This document shows, piece by piece, positions 51,686-61,209 of a stretch of DNA of 64,000 bases. The translations under genes and the position numbers were made by a program. The notes beneath the pieces were generated by a model. The model was not told where the DNA came from. It was given only the letters and a program-made list of their open reading frames with translations, and searched no databases. The stretch covers positions 62,001-126,000 of the forward strand of contig JAKPUX010000056.1 in NCBI GenBank assembly GCA_029554865.1. The letters are read 5' to 3'. The first letter of the stretch is position 1, and every line of letters begins with the position of its first letter. This DNA is from a bacterium (GTDB lineage Bacteria; Zhuqueibacterota; Zhuqueibacteria; Residuimicrobiales; Residuimicrobiaceae).

Positions 51686-54559
51686 ATGCTCCATCGAATC
51701 AAAGCCCCCCTTGGCTCTGTTGCCCTGCTGCTGATATGCTTACTGTCCTTCCCCCTGCGCGCAGGGGAGACGGGCAAGATCGCGGGCTCGGTCAAGGACA
51801 AACAGAACGGTCAATCCCTGCCCGGCGCCAACGTGATGATCACCGCAGTATGGCAGGGCGATCGGGTTGCCGCCCTCGAAAGACCGACTGGGGCGGTCAG
51901 CGACACGCAAGGGCAATATTTCATCCTCAACCTCCCCCCCGGATATTATAACGTCAGGATTTCCTACATCGGCTACATTCAACAGCTTCACGAAAAGGTT
52001 CAGGTCAAGATTGACAAAACCACCCGCCTCGATTTCGCCCTCGAGGCGACCGCTCTCGCCGGGGAGCAGGTTGTCGTCACCGCCTACCGGCCCGACAAGG
52101 TGGAAAAGGATCTCACCGCCACCAAGCTGACCTACGATGTCGGCGAGGTGATCAGCATCGCCGGGGTGGAGAGCATCGCCGACATCCTCGAGCTGCAGGC
52201 TGACGTGGTCGATGATCATTTCCGCGGTGGACGCGTCGGCGAGTCCACCTACCTGATCGGCGGCGCAGCCATCGTCAATCCGCTCAGCAACGAGCGCGCC
52301 TTCCTGCCCATCGTCACCGCTCTGGAGCAGGTTGAGGTCTATACCAGCGGCTTCAGCGCCGAGTACGGCAATGCCCAATCGGGCGTGGTCAACATGGTAG
52401 CCAAAGAAGGAAAAAGCAGCTGGGATTCACGCATGGAATTCTCCTCGACCCTGCCCTATTACAAGAGTTGGGGCGGGAGCCCTTACTCACCCGAAAATCT
52501 CGATTATTTCCATCTGCTCTATGATCCCGAGGAGTGGCTCAAGGACAACCCCCTCCTGCCCGGTCATCCCCTCTGGGAGAACGGTTACGGGGTCGCCAAA
52601 TATCTGCCGCCGCGCATCGTCTGGCCCCCCAATCCCCTCAACCACCAGGACTCCCTGCGCATGGCCCTTATCGGGCGCAATCTCTGGCTGCAGTCGGTAC
52701 GCGACGTCGGCCTCGAATCCAGGGCCATGGACTACCGCTTCGACTTTACCGCCGGCGGCCCCGTCGCCAAAAACACCCAGATGTTTGTGGCCATGCGTCA
52801 GAGCATGATCTCGCCCCTGGTACCGACTCCGAACCCGGATCTGGAGCGGCAGATGCTCGGCAATCTCACCTGGCAGCCCTCGGCCGACGACAAGCTCAAA
52901 CTCTCCGTTATGTACGATTTCTCCTTCCTGAACTATCTCGACAGCAACTGGGAACGCTGGATCTTCGACCGCACCCTCAGCGTGACCAAAAAGACCAACA
53001 GTTCCCTGCAGTACGGCCTGGAATGGCGCCACCTCTTTTCGCCCGCCAGCTATGGCGATTTCAACTTCAAGGTTCTCGATGTCCGGCAACGGGACCGCAT
53101 CGAGCTCCTGACCGATGATCAGTATCTGGACGATTACGGCAACAACCGCAATTGGGTGGACTATACTGCCCCTTCCAATCAGCGGGTGGGCCGCCCGAAT
53201 GACGACCGCGGCAGCCAGAAGACGCGCACCTGGTCCCTGACCAGCAGCTACACCAGCCAGATCAACCGCTACAACCTGCTCAAGAGCGGCCTGCAGTTCT
53301 ACTACTACGATCTCGATGTCGACTATCAGTATAACGCGACCAACCCCCAGAACCTCCAGAATCTGACCTTCCGCTCCTTCCCTTTCGAGGGCGCCCTTTA
53401 TCTGCAGGATAAAATGGAGTTTGAGGGGCTGATCGCCAACATAGGTCTGCGCTTCGATTTCTATGACCTCAACACCCGCTACTATCTCGACAAGTTCTAC
53501 CCCCTCCGCGATCCGGAAAAAACCGAAAAGACCGGTCTCTTCACCCGGCTGCAGCCGCGCATCGGCATCTCCTTTCCGGTCTCCGAGTACTCGGTTTTTC
53601 ACCTCAACTACGGCACCTTCACCCAGCGGCCTAATTTCTATCAGCTCTTTTACAACGAGATCAACGACGACGGCGGCATTGTGACCCTCTACACCCTCGG
53701 CAATCCTGAACTCAAACCCGAGAACACCCAGGCCTATGATATCGGTATCGTCCGCAGCCTCGCCGGCGGCTTTCAAATCGATGTCAGCGCCTATTACAAG
53801 GATGTCAAGAACCTGGTCGAGTCGGCCTTTTACAAGACCGAGGGCGGAGAATCCTACCGCACCTACATCAACCGTGACTATGCCGACATCAAGGGCTTTC
53901 ATGTCAATTTCGAGCGCGTCACCGGCTCCCTGCGCGGCTACCTGCGCTACAATTATGAGGAGGCTAAGGGCAAGAACAGCAATCCCGACAACCTCGCCGT
54001 GCCGGTTACCTTTTTCAATTACACACCCTCGGAGGAGGAACTGGCCGATCTCGCCGAACAGCGCTTTCCAGAGGATGTCTTTCTCGATTACGACCGCAAG
54101 CACAAGATGGTCATTAATCTACGCTACCTCACGGGCAAGGAGTCCGGCTTCGAGATCCTGGGATTCCGCCCCCTGGCCAATCTCTCGGTCAGCAACACCT
54201 TCCGCTACTATACCGGCCGGCCCTACACCCTGCCTCCCTCTCTCGATCCCTTCGGCCAGGCCCTGAAGTTCAGCAAGAGGACCCCTGACGAGCGCGACTG
54301 GCGCATTCGCCTGGAGAAGCGCTTCGGCTCCGGCCGCAGCAGCCTTACCGCCTACGTTGAAGGCTTTAACATGCTCAATCAGAAGACCTGGAGCTACAGC
54401 CGCACCTTCAACCACGGCCGCAACACCGTGCGCTGGCACACCGATCGCGCCAACATCCTGACTGATGACGAATTCGCCCCCTACGTCACCGGACAGGAGC
54501 TCTATCTCCTGACCAACGAGCCCCGCCATTTCCGGATGGGGATGATCTTCCATTTTTAG
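51686..54559 (+). CDS. TonB-dependent outer-membrane receptor with carboxypeptidase-regulatory domain
   Basis: 957 residues from ATG 51686 (GGAGGT five bases ahead). A signal peptide precedes a CarboxypepD_reg-like domain at about 28-115 (GKIAGSVKDKQNGQSLPGANV). The plug lies at about 130-240 (YLIGGAAIVNPLSNE, GFSAEYGNAQSGVVNM). The remaining 700 residues form the barrel, with aromatic strand ends and terminal RMGMIFHF. This is the architecture of Calditrichota/Bacteroidota-type receptors that import glycans, peptides or chelates. No SusD is present. Confidence 0.85.
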   Translation: MLHRIKAPLGSVALLLICLLSFPLRAGETGKIAGSVKDKQNGQSLPGANVMITAVWQGDRVAALERPTGAVSDTQGQYFILNLPPGYYNVRISYIGYIQQLHEKVQVKIDKTTRLDFALEATALAGEQVVVTAYRPDKVEKDLTATKLTYDVGEVISIAGVESIADILELQADVVDDHFRGGRVGESTYLIGGAAIVNPLSNERAFLPIVTALEQVEVYTSGFSAEYGNAQSGVVNMVAKEGKSSWDSRMEFSSTLPYYKSWGGSPYSPENLDYFHLLYDPEEWLKDNPLLPGHPLWENGYGVAKYLPPRIVWPPNPLNHQDSLRMALIGRNLWLQSVRDVGLESRAMDYRFDFTAGGPVAKNTQMFVAMRQSMISPLVPTPNPDLERQMLGNLTWQPSADDKLKLSVMYDFSFLNYLDSNWERWIFDRTLSVTKKTNSSLQYGLEWRHLFSPASYGDFNFKVLDVRQRDRIELLTDDQYLDDYGNNRNWVDYTAPSNQRVGRPNDDRGSQKTRTWSLTSSYTSQINRYNLLKSGLQFYYYDLDVDYQYNATNPQNLQNLTFRSFPFEGALYLQDKMEFEGLIANIGLRFDFYDLNTRYYLDKFYPLRDPEKTEKTGLFTRLQPRIGISFPVSEYSVFHLNYGTFTQRPNFYQLFYNEINDDGGIVTLYTLGNPELKPENTQAYDIGIVRSLAGGFQIDVSAYYKDVKNLVESAFYKTEGGESYRTYINRDYADIKGFHVNFERVTGSLRGYLRYNYEEAKGKNSNPDNLAVPVTFFNYTPSEEELADLAEQRFPEDVFLDYDRKHKMVINLRYLTGKESGFEILGFRPLANLSVSNTFRYYTGRPYTLPPSLDPFGQALKFSKRTPDERDWRIRLEKRFGSGRSSLTAYVEGFNMLNQKTWSYSRTFNHGRNTVRWHTDRANILTDDEFAPYVTGQELYLLTNEPRHFRMGMIFHF

Positions 54560-54592
54560 TCCCGACCGGTCGGGCCAACCTTCGAGGAGCTT

Positions 54593-56824
54593 ATGAAGAA
54601 TATCTCTCTCTTGATCCTAGCTGCCGGATTTCTGGGGCTGCTGCTGCTGCCGGCCGGGGCGCAGGAGCTGGAATTCATGATCCACAGCCGCGGCATGCTC
54701 CATGAAACCGTATTCAATTCAGGCGACATCGGCCGTCCCTGGACCACCGGGGACGAAGGCAACAAAACCACCACCCCTCTGATGGAATGGCCTTCCCGTT
54801 CTGCAACCATGGTGCAGGGGACGCGCTACAGCGGCCAGCACAACATCATCGGCGCCGGAGTGTATATGGCCGCCAATCCCGACGGCCAGCCGGGCATGGA
54901 GAGCCGCCGTTATGCCCTTTGCGGCGCCGTCGGCACCGGCGCCGGTTCGGAGACCATCATCGGGCGCTGGAGTTACCCCCTCGGCATGGAACGGATCGAG
55001 AATTTCCCGCTTCTTCCGGACGGCAGCCTTAACCCGGAATACAATCCCGACGAGGCGGAGGAGATCATCACCGCCTCCTGGGCGACCCCGCTCGGAGTGA
55101 CCGTCACCCGCACCTCGCGGGCCTGGAGCTACCCCGATTACGACGACATGATCATCTACGAATATGAGCTGGAATACACCGGCGACACCGACGGCAATCC
55201 GGCCACTATCGAGCAGAGCGCCGTGCTCAAGGACTTTATGGCCCTCTTCATCTACGGCTTCGCCCCCTCGATGTACGGCTATCAGCGCCATTATCAGGAG
55301 TGGAAATACGAGAGCGGCATGTATCGCGGCGACCAGAACAATTTTTGGGATCCGGACTATTGGCTCTCTTTCAACATGAATCTGCGCACCAACATCAGCG
55401 ACGAGGCCCTTTTCGCCAAGCGTGAGCCCAACAAGGAGCTCTTTCTCGAATTCGCCCGCACCGGCAAGAACGGCGGCGGACTGTGCAGCCCCCAGGCTCC
55501 TGGTTTCTGCATGCTGTATTATGACACCAGCCATCTGGCCTTTGTTGATACCATCGAGAGTGCGCGCAATGAATCGGAAGCCGTCGCCGTCCTGCGCACC
55601 ACTCTCGGCAAGTATTATGAACTCGACGAGAACAACCACATCAAGCAGCCCTGGTCCAACAAGGTGAGCACCGGCAACACCCGCAGCAGCAAGATGGTGG
55701 TGGATGCGATCAATCCCGACAAGCGCTGGAGCGGGGTTTACAGCGAGGGCAGCACCACCTGGCCCAATCCCCCGAGCGCCCGCTGGATCGGCCGCGCCGC
55801 CTATAACTACCGTCAGAGTTCAGATGCGGCGCAAAAGCACATCGTCTTCGGGCCCTATACCCTGCGACCTGGCGACAGGCTTGAATTCTCTCTGGCCGAG
55901 GTGGTGGGTTATGGCGCAGCGCCGGGCAAGGTGGTCGAGGGCGGCCAGGCTCTGGTGCAGTGGTCGGCCACCCCCTCCTGGAACCGCCGCGTCACCTTCG
56001 CCGGCGAAGTGGTCACCGAACACTATCTCGACGATTTCGGCTATCCCGATTACATCAATTCGGAGGTCATCACCGTGACCGATGTGGCGCACAAGGCCTT
56101 CCAGGCCTATCTCGGCGCCGACTCGATCGCCCTACCGGTCTGGCCGGAGGAGAATCCCCGCGACGGCGACTATCGCATTCCGGTCCCCGTGCCCGCCCCG
56201 GTGATCATGGTCGAGAACACCAGCATCGGCCAGGTGCGCCTCACCTGGAAGGATGGTCCGGACCGTTTCACCCATCCCCGCCTGACGGGCGCCTTGCGCG
56301 AGTACCGCATCTACCGCAGCGACGCCGGTATGGGCCCCTGGGCCCTGCTCGCCACCCTCCCCGCCGGGCAGACCACCGGCTCAGGACTGTATGAATATAT
56401 CGACGCCGATCCGGTCTTCAAGCTCGGCGAGCGGCGGTACTACTCGGTGGTCTCTGTGAATGACCAGGGCCACAGCAGCGGCCGCACCAACATCACCCGG
56501 CACGACAAGAATGTCGCCTCTGTCGCCAAACTGGGCGAGGTTTTTGTCGCTCCCAATCCCTTCAATATCGAATCGGGATTCGGCGGCAAGACCGGCGCCG
56601 AGGACAAGATCGGCTTTTACGGCCTGCCCGAAAGATGCACCATCCGCATCTTCTCCTATGCCGGCCAACTCATCCAGACCATCGAGCACAACGAGCCGGT
56701 CTATACCACGGCCTGGTTTCAGGTCACCCGCAACGAACAGGAGATCGCCTCCGGGATCTATCTATACGTGATCACCACGCCCGGAGGCGACAGGGTGAGC
56801 GGCAAGTTCATCATCGTCAAATGA
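54593..56824 (+). CDS. T9SS-sorted surface protein partner of the TonB receptor
   Basis: 743 residues. Signal peptide to about 24. The body is large, beta-rich and has conserved segments such as SWATPLGVTVTRTSRAWSYP; I do not recognise its fold. Residues 540-630 look like fibronectin III (VRLTWKDGPDRFTHPRLTG). The C-terminus is a T9SS-type domain (VAPNPFNIESG, RIFSYAGQLI, terminal VSGKFIIVK). It lies 33 bases downstream of the receptor with a good GAGGAG, so it is probably its surface-exposed ligand-binding or accessory lipoprotein-like partner in place of SusD. This is inference. Confidence 0.7.
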   Translation: MKNISLLILAAGFLGLLLLPAGAQELEFMIHSRGMLHETVFNSGDIGRPWTTGDEGNKTTTPLMEWPSRSATMVQGTRYSGQHNIIGAGVYMAANPDGQPGMESRRYALCGAVGTGAGSETIIGRWSYPLGMERIENFPLLPDGSLNPEYNPDEAEEIITASWATPLGVTVTRTSRAWSYPDYDDMIIYEYELEYTGDTDGNPATIEQSAVLKDFMALFIYGFAPSMYGYQRHYQEWKYESGMYRGDQNNFWDPDYWLSFNMNLRTNISDEALFAKREPNKELFLEFARTGKNGGGLCSPQAPGFCMLYYDTSHLAFVDTIESARNESEAVAVLRTTLGKYYELDENNHIKQPWSNKVSTGNTRSSKMVVDAINPDKRWSGVYSEGSTTWPNPPSARWIGRAAYNYRQSSDAAQKHIVFGPYTLRPGDRLEFSLAEVVGYGAAPGKVVEGGQALVQWSATPSWNRRVTFAGEVVTEHYLDDFGYPDYINSEVITVTDVAHKAFQAYLGADSIALPVWPEENPRDGDYRIPVPVPAPVIMVENTSIGQVRLTWKDGPDRFTHPRLTGALREYRIYRSDAGMGPWALLATLPAGQTTGSGLYEYIDADPVFKLGERRYYSVVSVNDQGHSSGRTNITRHDKNVASVAKLGEVFVAPNPFNIESGFGGKTGAEDKIGFYGLPERCTIRIFSYAGQLIQTIEHNEPVYTTAWFQVTRNEQEIASGIYLYVITTPGGDRVSGKFIIVK

Positions 56825-56920
56825 GGGAATGACGTTGCGGGTACAGGCAGCGCATAGCGATCCCTGCTTGTCTCTCCCGATTTTTGTCTGAACCAGTCGT
56901 CCTATTCGCGAGGTTCAACC

Positions 56921-57949
56921 ATGAACGGCAAGATCACAAGACTCCTTTTTGTTTTCCTCATGACAGCAGGGCCGATCCTGGCCTTCGAGAAGGTCGGCAC
57001 CACCGCCTTCCAGTTTCTCAAGGTGCCGGCCAGTGCGCGCGGCTGCGCCATGGGCGAGGCCTTCTCCGCCGCGGCCGATCATTCCGATGCTGCCTTTTTC
57101 AATCCCGCGGCCCTGACCCGCATCCGAAAGATGGATATTTCTTTCGATTATATGGACTATTTCCTCGACATCTCCCACGTCGCCGTCTCGGGCGCCTGGA
57201 GCGTACCCAATCTCGGCACCTTCGGCCTGCACGCCATCGCCACTGATATCGGCTCCATCCGCGTCACCTCGGTGGAGGCGCTCGATTTTTACGACGGCGT
57301 CTACCTCGGTTACACCGGCGAGACCATAGAACCGGGCTCGGCTCTGATCGGCGCCTCCTTCGCCCGCGACCTGACCGACAAGTTTGCCTTCGGCCTCTCG
57401 GCCAAATATGCCCGCGAAGATCTCGGCGTGCGCAGCGCCGGCACCCTCCTCTTCGACGGCGGTCTGACCTACGACACCGGTTTCATGGGGCTGCAGATCG
57501 CTGCAGCCATCCGCCATTTCGGTCCCGAGGTGAAATTTTATGATCAGGTCAGCCTGCCCCGCTACGACGCTTCGACTGACTCGACCTACTACCAGCGCTA
57601 CAACGGCAAGGGCTACCCCCTGCCGCAGACCTTCAATATCGGCATGGCCGCCTGGCTGATCTCGGCCAGCGGTCATTCCCTCATCCATTCCCGAAATCAG
57701 ACCCTGCTGCTGGCCTTCGACCTGGTGCAGCCGCGGGACTATGATCAGCAGTACAACTTTGGACTGGAGTACGGCTTTGAAGGGCTGCTTTTCCTGCGCG
57801 CGGGCTACAAGCTGAATTACGACACCGAAGGCCTCTCCCTCGGCTTCGGACTAGCCTGGAACCGGATGCGCATCGATTATGCCTACAGCGATTATGGCGC
57901 CTGGCTCGATGCCGTCCATCGCTTCACCTTTGGATTTGTCGTCAACTGA
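56921..57949 (+). CDS. PorV/PorQ-like outer-membrane protein
   Basis: 342 residues with signal peptide to about 21. The mature start (VGTTAFQFLKVPASARGCAMGEAF) and AAFFNPAALTRI fit the PorV/PorQ family; the rest alternates strands to an FTFGFVVN end. It probably assists T9SS export or attachment of the adjacent T9SS cargo. It is paralogous to the protein at 9049 but diverged, which could reflect different cargo. Confidence 0.75.
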   Translation: MNGKITRLLFVFLMTAGPILAFEKVGTTAFQFLKVPASARGCAMGEAFSAAADHSDAAFFNPAALTRIRKMDISFDYMDYFLDISHVAVSGAWSVPNLGTFGLHAIATDIGSIRVTSVEALDFYDGVYLGYTGETIEPGSALIGASFARDLTDKFAFGLSAKYAREDLGVRSAGTLLFDGGLTYDTGFMGLQIAAAIRHFGPEVKFYDQVSLPRYDASTDSTYYQRYNGKGYPLPQTFNIGMAAWLISASGHSLIHSRNQTLLLAFDLVQPRDYDQQYNFGLEYGFEGLLFLRAGYKLNYDTEGLSLGFGLAWNRMRIDYAYSDYGAWLDAVHRFTFGFVVN

Positions 57950-58026
57950 AGCCGGCATGCCGCCGGTTTACACCCCTCCGCACGCCCGCGGGTGCGGAAT
58001 CCCCTTGCCAGAGGAGCGATCCTGAT

Positions 58027-59502
58027 ATGTTCAGAAAAACAACCTTGATTTTCCTTCTTTTCGCCGCGGCTGCGCCGGCCCAGCACCGCGGTGACAACCT
58101 GGCTTTCCAGGGGCTGCCGCTCAATCAGCCCCCCGGTGTCAGGGCCCTCGCCCTCGGCGCCGCCTTCACCGCCCAGAGCGGCGACCCCGGCGCACTCTGG
58201 TTCAATCCCGCCGGCCTGGCCGGAATCGAGAAGCCCCAGATCTCCCTCTCCCTCAGTCATGCCACCCCCCGCTGGCGCGAGAACCAGGTCTACCGGCCCA
58301 ACCGCATGTTCTGGACCCTCGCCTTTTACCTTGAGGGGCTCTACACCCCCGATCCCGCCGACAACGGCATCTGGGATTTTGAGCTGGCCCAGGACTCCTC
58401 CTACCGCATCGATGAACCTGCGCTCGGCCTCGAACCCTTCAGCGCGGCGGCAGCCGACTGGCAGCGTGATCTGAAGCGCTCCGGCCTCCAGCAGATTTCG
58501 GCCGCGTGGCCCCTGCGGATCTCCAGCCAGAAAGTGCTCGTCTCAGCCGGATATGCCCGCAGCGCCATCGACGATTTCGACCGTAACGATACCTTCCTTG
58601 ATCCCCACATTGGCTACGACGAATATGGCACCGTGCCGCGTGTGGTAAACGACACCGTGCGTTTTTCATGGTCGCGTTTTTTACGGCAGAGGGAAGGGGA
58701 TCTCCATACCTTCACCGCCGGCCTGGCCTGGGCGCCTCTTGACCGGATCCAGCTGGGTCTCTCCGCCGCCCTACTCGACGGACAATCGGAGGATTTACAG
58801 TATCTCCGCCGGGTTGGCTGGTTCGACATCGCCAAGGATAACCGCTTTCGCTTCGCCTACGACACCCTCGATGTCGTGACCCGGGGAACTTCCGACTATC
58901 GCGCCCTACAGTACACTCTTGGTGCACTTGTAAAGCTGGAGAGGTTCAGCCTCGGCCTCCAGGTCAAGATGCCCTGTACCATCAGCCGGAAATGGCGCGC
59001 CTCCACGGTCACAACCACAGCCGGCGGGCCGGAAGCGATGGCAACGGCCGGCACAGCCGATTTCCGCCACCCGGTCTCCTATGCCTTCGGAGCCGCGTTT
59101 CAGCCCATCGACCCTTTCCGCCTTTTTCTGGACTATCAGTTCACCCCTTACAGTCAGGGTGGGATCGATCTCACTGCCGATGATCCGACCAACCGCGTGC
59201 TTCCGGACCAGAGCGACCTCCGCTGCGGCATCTCCTGGCAGCCACTGCCCTTTCTGGAACTGCTGGCAGGCTTCCGGCAGACCACCGCGCTCTTTGTCCC
59301 CGACGGCGCCGCCATAAAGGACCGCGGTCCCTCGGCCGACACCTGGTCCCTGGGAACCGCCATCACCCTGGCCCGTTATGGCCGTCTGGAACTCGCCATG
59401 GCGAGCAGGAAAATGAATTACTACGACTCGTATTACAGCAATGCCAATTACGTCACCGAGACCTTCAGCAATCTGGTGGCCGGCTATACTTACCAATTTT
59501 AG
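58027..59502 (+). CDS. OmpP1/FadL- or PorV-like outer-membrane beta-barrel
   Basis: 491 residues with signal peptide to about 18. The segment VRALALGAAFTAQSGDPGALWFNPAGLAGIE is the N-terminal hallmark shared by the PorV and OmpP1/FadL groups. The long body with Arg- and aromatic-rich strands (ending VAGYTYQF) fits a 14-stranded barrel. It may be a channel for hydrophobic compounds or a further T9SS shuttle. Spacing to both neighbours is short, so it belongs to the same transcript. Confidence 0.65.
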   Translation: MFRKTTLIFLLFAAAAPAQHRGDNLAFQGLPLNQPPGVRALALGAAFTAQSGDPGALWFNPAGLAGIEKPQISLSLSHATPRWRENQVYRPNRMFWTLAFYLEGLYTPDPADNGIWDFELAQDSSYRIDEPALGLEPFSAAAADWQRDLKRSGLQQISAAWPLRISSQKVLVSAGYARSAIDDFDRNDTFLDPHIGYDEYGTVPRVVNDTVRFSWSRFLRQREGDLHTFTAGLAWAPLDRIQLGLSAALLDGQSEDLQYLRRVGWFDIAKDNRFRFAYDTLDVVTRGTSDYRALQYTLGALVKLERFSLGLQVKMPCTISRKWRASTVTTTAGGPEAMATAGTADFRHPVSYAFGAAFQPIDPFRLFLDYQFTPYSQGGIDLTADDPTNRVLPDQSDLRCGISWQPLPFLELLAGFRQTTALFVPDGAAIKDRGPSADTWSLGTAITLARYGRLELAMASRKMNYYDSYYSNANYVTETFSNLVAGYTYQF

Positions 59503-59513
59503 GAGGCAGCAAG

Positions 59514-61172
59514 ATGAAACTTGGCAATGTGATGGCCATCCTGTTGATGGCCGCTCTCGCACTCGCTAGCGCCGCCCAAGCGAGCAAGATCGAGGTGGAC
59601 ACCCAGTACGATTTCAAGCTGGCCCTCGACTATGTCTTCACCGCCAGGGTGGACACCATCCTCCTGGTCACCAGCGGCGGGATCTACACCACCGCCGATA
59701 CCATGCACCTGCAGATCAAAAAGCCCGTGGTCATAATGGCCAAGCCGGGGCTCGCCGAGAAACCGGTCTTCCGTCACGGCGATCTCGATTCCAGCGTCAT
59801 CGAGATCTTCCGCATCCACGATGACGTCATCTTCCAGGGCATCATCTTTGACGGCTATAACGCCAAACGTCCAATGAAATACGGCCTGCGTGTCGGCCAC
59901 GGTCCGGCCACCCAGATCCCGCGCATCTTCGCCCGCGAGGGGTTGAACATCACCATCCGCGACTGCGAGTTCCGGGACTTTTTCCCGCCCAACTGGGAGA
60001 ATGATGCGGGTGGAAATGCCTTTTATTTTCTCGCCCCGGCCTCCGGCGAGCCGGTCATCAAGGCGGGGAATGTAAAAATCGAAAACTGCACCTTCCGCAA
60101 CATCGGCGACGAGGCCATCCGCATCGCCGAGACCGAAAAATACAAGGTGACCCGTGCGCTGGACAGCCTGATCGTGCGCAACTGCACCTTTAAAAATGTC
60201 TTCGCCGAATGCGTCCGTTTCTATGCCGACACCGACACCTCGTCGGCGGACGCCTATGTGCTGATCGAGCACCTCACCGTCGACAGCTGCGGAACGCGCA
60301 TGGCCTATTTCAAGAACAACAAGAATGTTATCTTTCGCGACATCCTCGTCACCAACAGCCACCTGCCCAAGCCCTACCGGGCGGAACGCGCCGATTATGT
60401 CGTCCAGGTGCAGCTTCCGGGTTCGACGATCAGCCATATCGACACCCTCAACCTGATCTTTGCAGTCCCCTACTCGAGCCGCATCAGCGCCAGCAAGGGG
60501 GGCAAGGTGAATGGTGCCACCATCTATGCCTTCGATCCCCTCTACCGCAATACTTTGGCCGGCGATTACACCTTGTTGGCGGATTCGCCCGCCTACGGCA
60601 GCGCCCACGACGGCCAGGCCCTGGGCGATCTGCGCTGGGCGACCCAGACGGCCACGCGCGTGCCCTTTCTCCTCACCATCGAGGGCATGGGAACGGTGCT
60701 CTGCGATCCGCCCCTGATCGCCCCCAACTATCCCACCGGCACCACCGTCACTCTCACTGCCGTGCCTGATTCAGCCTGGCAGTTCGCCGGCTGGAGCGGA
60801 GCGATAACCGGAGCGGCCAATCCGGCGACAGTTACGGTCAATGGGTCGACCAGCATAGCTGTCAAATTTGAGCAGTCCACCGGCGTCGCCGCCGCCCCGC
60901 TCCAACCTGCCGTCTACGCCCTGGCGCAGAACTGTCCCAATCCCTTCAATGCCTCGACGACTCTTAACTTTTCGCTCGAACGCGAGGGGATGACCTCCCT
61001 GGTGCTCTACAACATGCTCGGGCAGAAGCTGCGCACCCTCCTGGAGAAAAAACTGACAGCAGGGGCGCACTCCCTGAACTTCGATGCCGCCGATCTCCCC
61101 TCAGGGATTTACCTTTACCAGCTGCGCTCCGGCAGCTTTCAGGCCACCCGTAAATTCATTTTGATGAAGTGA
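59514..61172 (+). CDS. Secreted right-handed beta-helix protein with T9SS tail
   Basis: 552 residues. Signal peptide to about 23. Residues 30-360 form a parallel beta-helix of the DUF5123/pectate-lyase-like type (repeated NVKIENCTFRNIGDEAIRIAE, IVRNCTFKNVF). An InlB B-repeat follows at about 385-455 (VTLTAVPDSAWQFAGWSGAI). The end is a T9SS sorting domain (NCPNPFNASTTL, SGIYLYQL, ATRKFILMK). It may bind or cleave acidic polysaccharide; no catalytic residues can be assigned. It lies 11 bases after the barrel protein. Confidence 0.8.
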   Translation: MKLGNVMAILLMAALALASAAQASKIEVDTQYDFKLALDYVFTARVDTILLVTSGGIYTTADTMHLQIKKPVVIMAKPGLAEKPVFRHGDLDSSVIEIFRIHDDVIFQGIIFDGYNAKRPMKYGLRVGHGPATQIPRIFAREGLNITIRDCEFRDFFPPNWENDAGGNAFYFLAPASGEPVIKAGNVKIENCTFRNIGDEAIRIAETEKYKVTRALDSLIVRNCTFKNVFAECVRFYADTDTSSADAYVLIEHLTVDSCGTRMAYFKNNKNVIFRDILVTNSHLPKPYRAERADYVVQVQLPGSTISHIDTLNLIFAVPYSSRISASKGGKVNGATIYAFDPLYRNTLAGDYTLLADSPAYGSAHDGQALGDLRWATQTATRVPFLLTIEGMGTVLCDPPLIAPNYPTGTTVTLTAVPDSAWQFAGWSGAITGAANPATVTVNGSTSIAVKFEQSTGVAAAPLQPAVYALAQNCPNPFNASTTLNFSLEREGMTSLVLYNMLGQKLRTLLEKKLTAGAHSLNFDAADLPSGIYLYQLRSGSFQATRKFILMK

Positions 61173-61209
61173 GCCATAGCATCCTAATCATCAAATCCAG
61201 GAGAAAATG

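Noticed and set aside
54593-56824. SusD homologue next to the TonB receptor.
   Set aside because: No SusD-type helical TPR fold or lipobox; the sequence is beta-rich and ends in a T9SS sorting domain.
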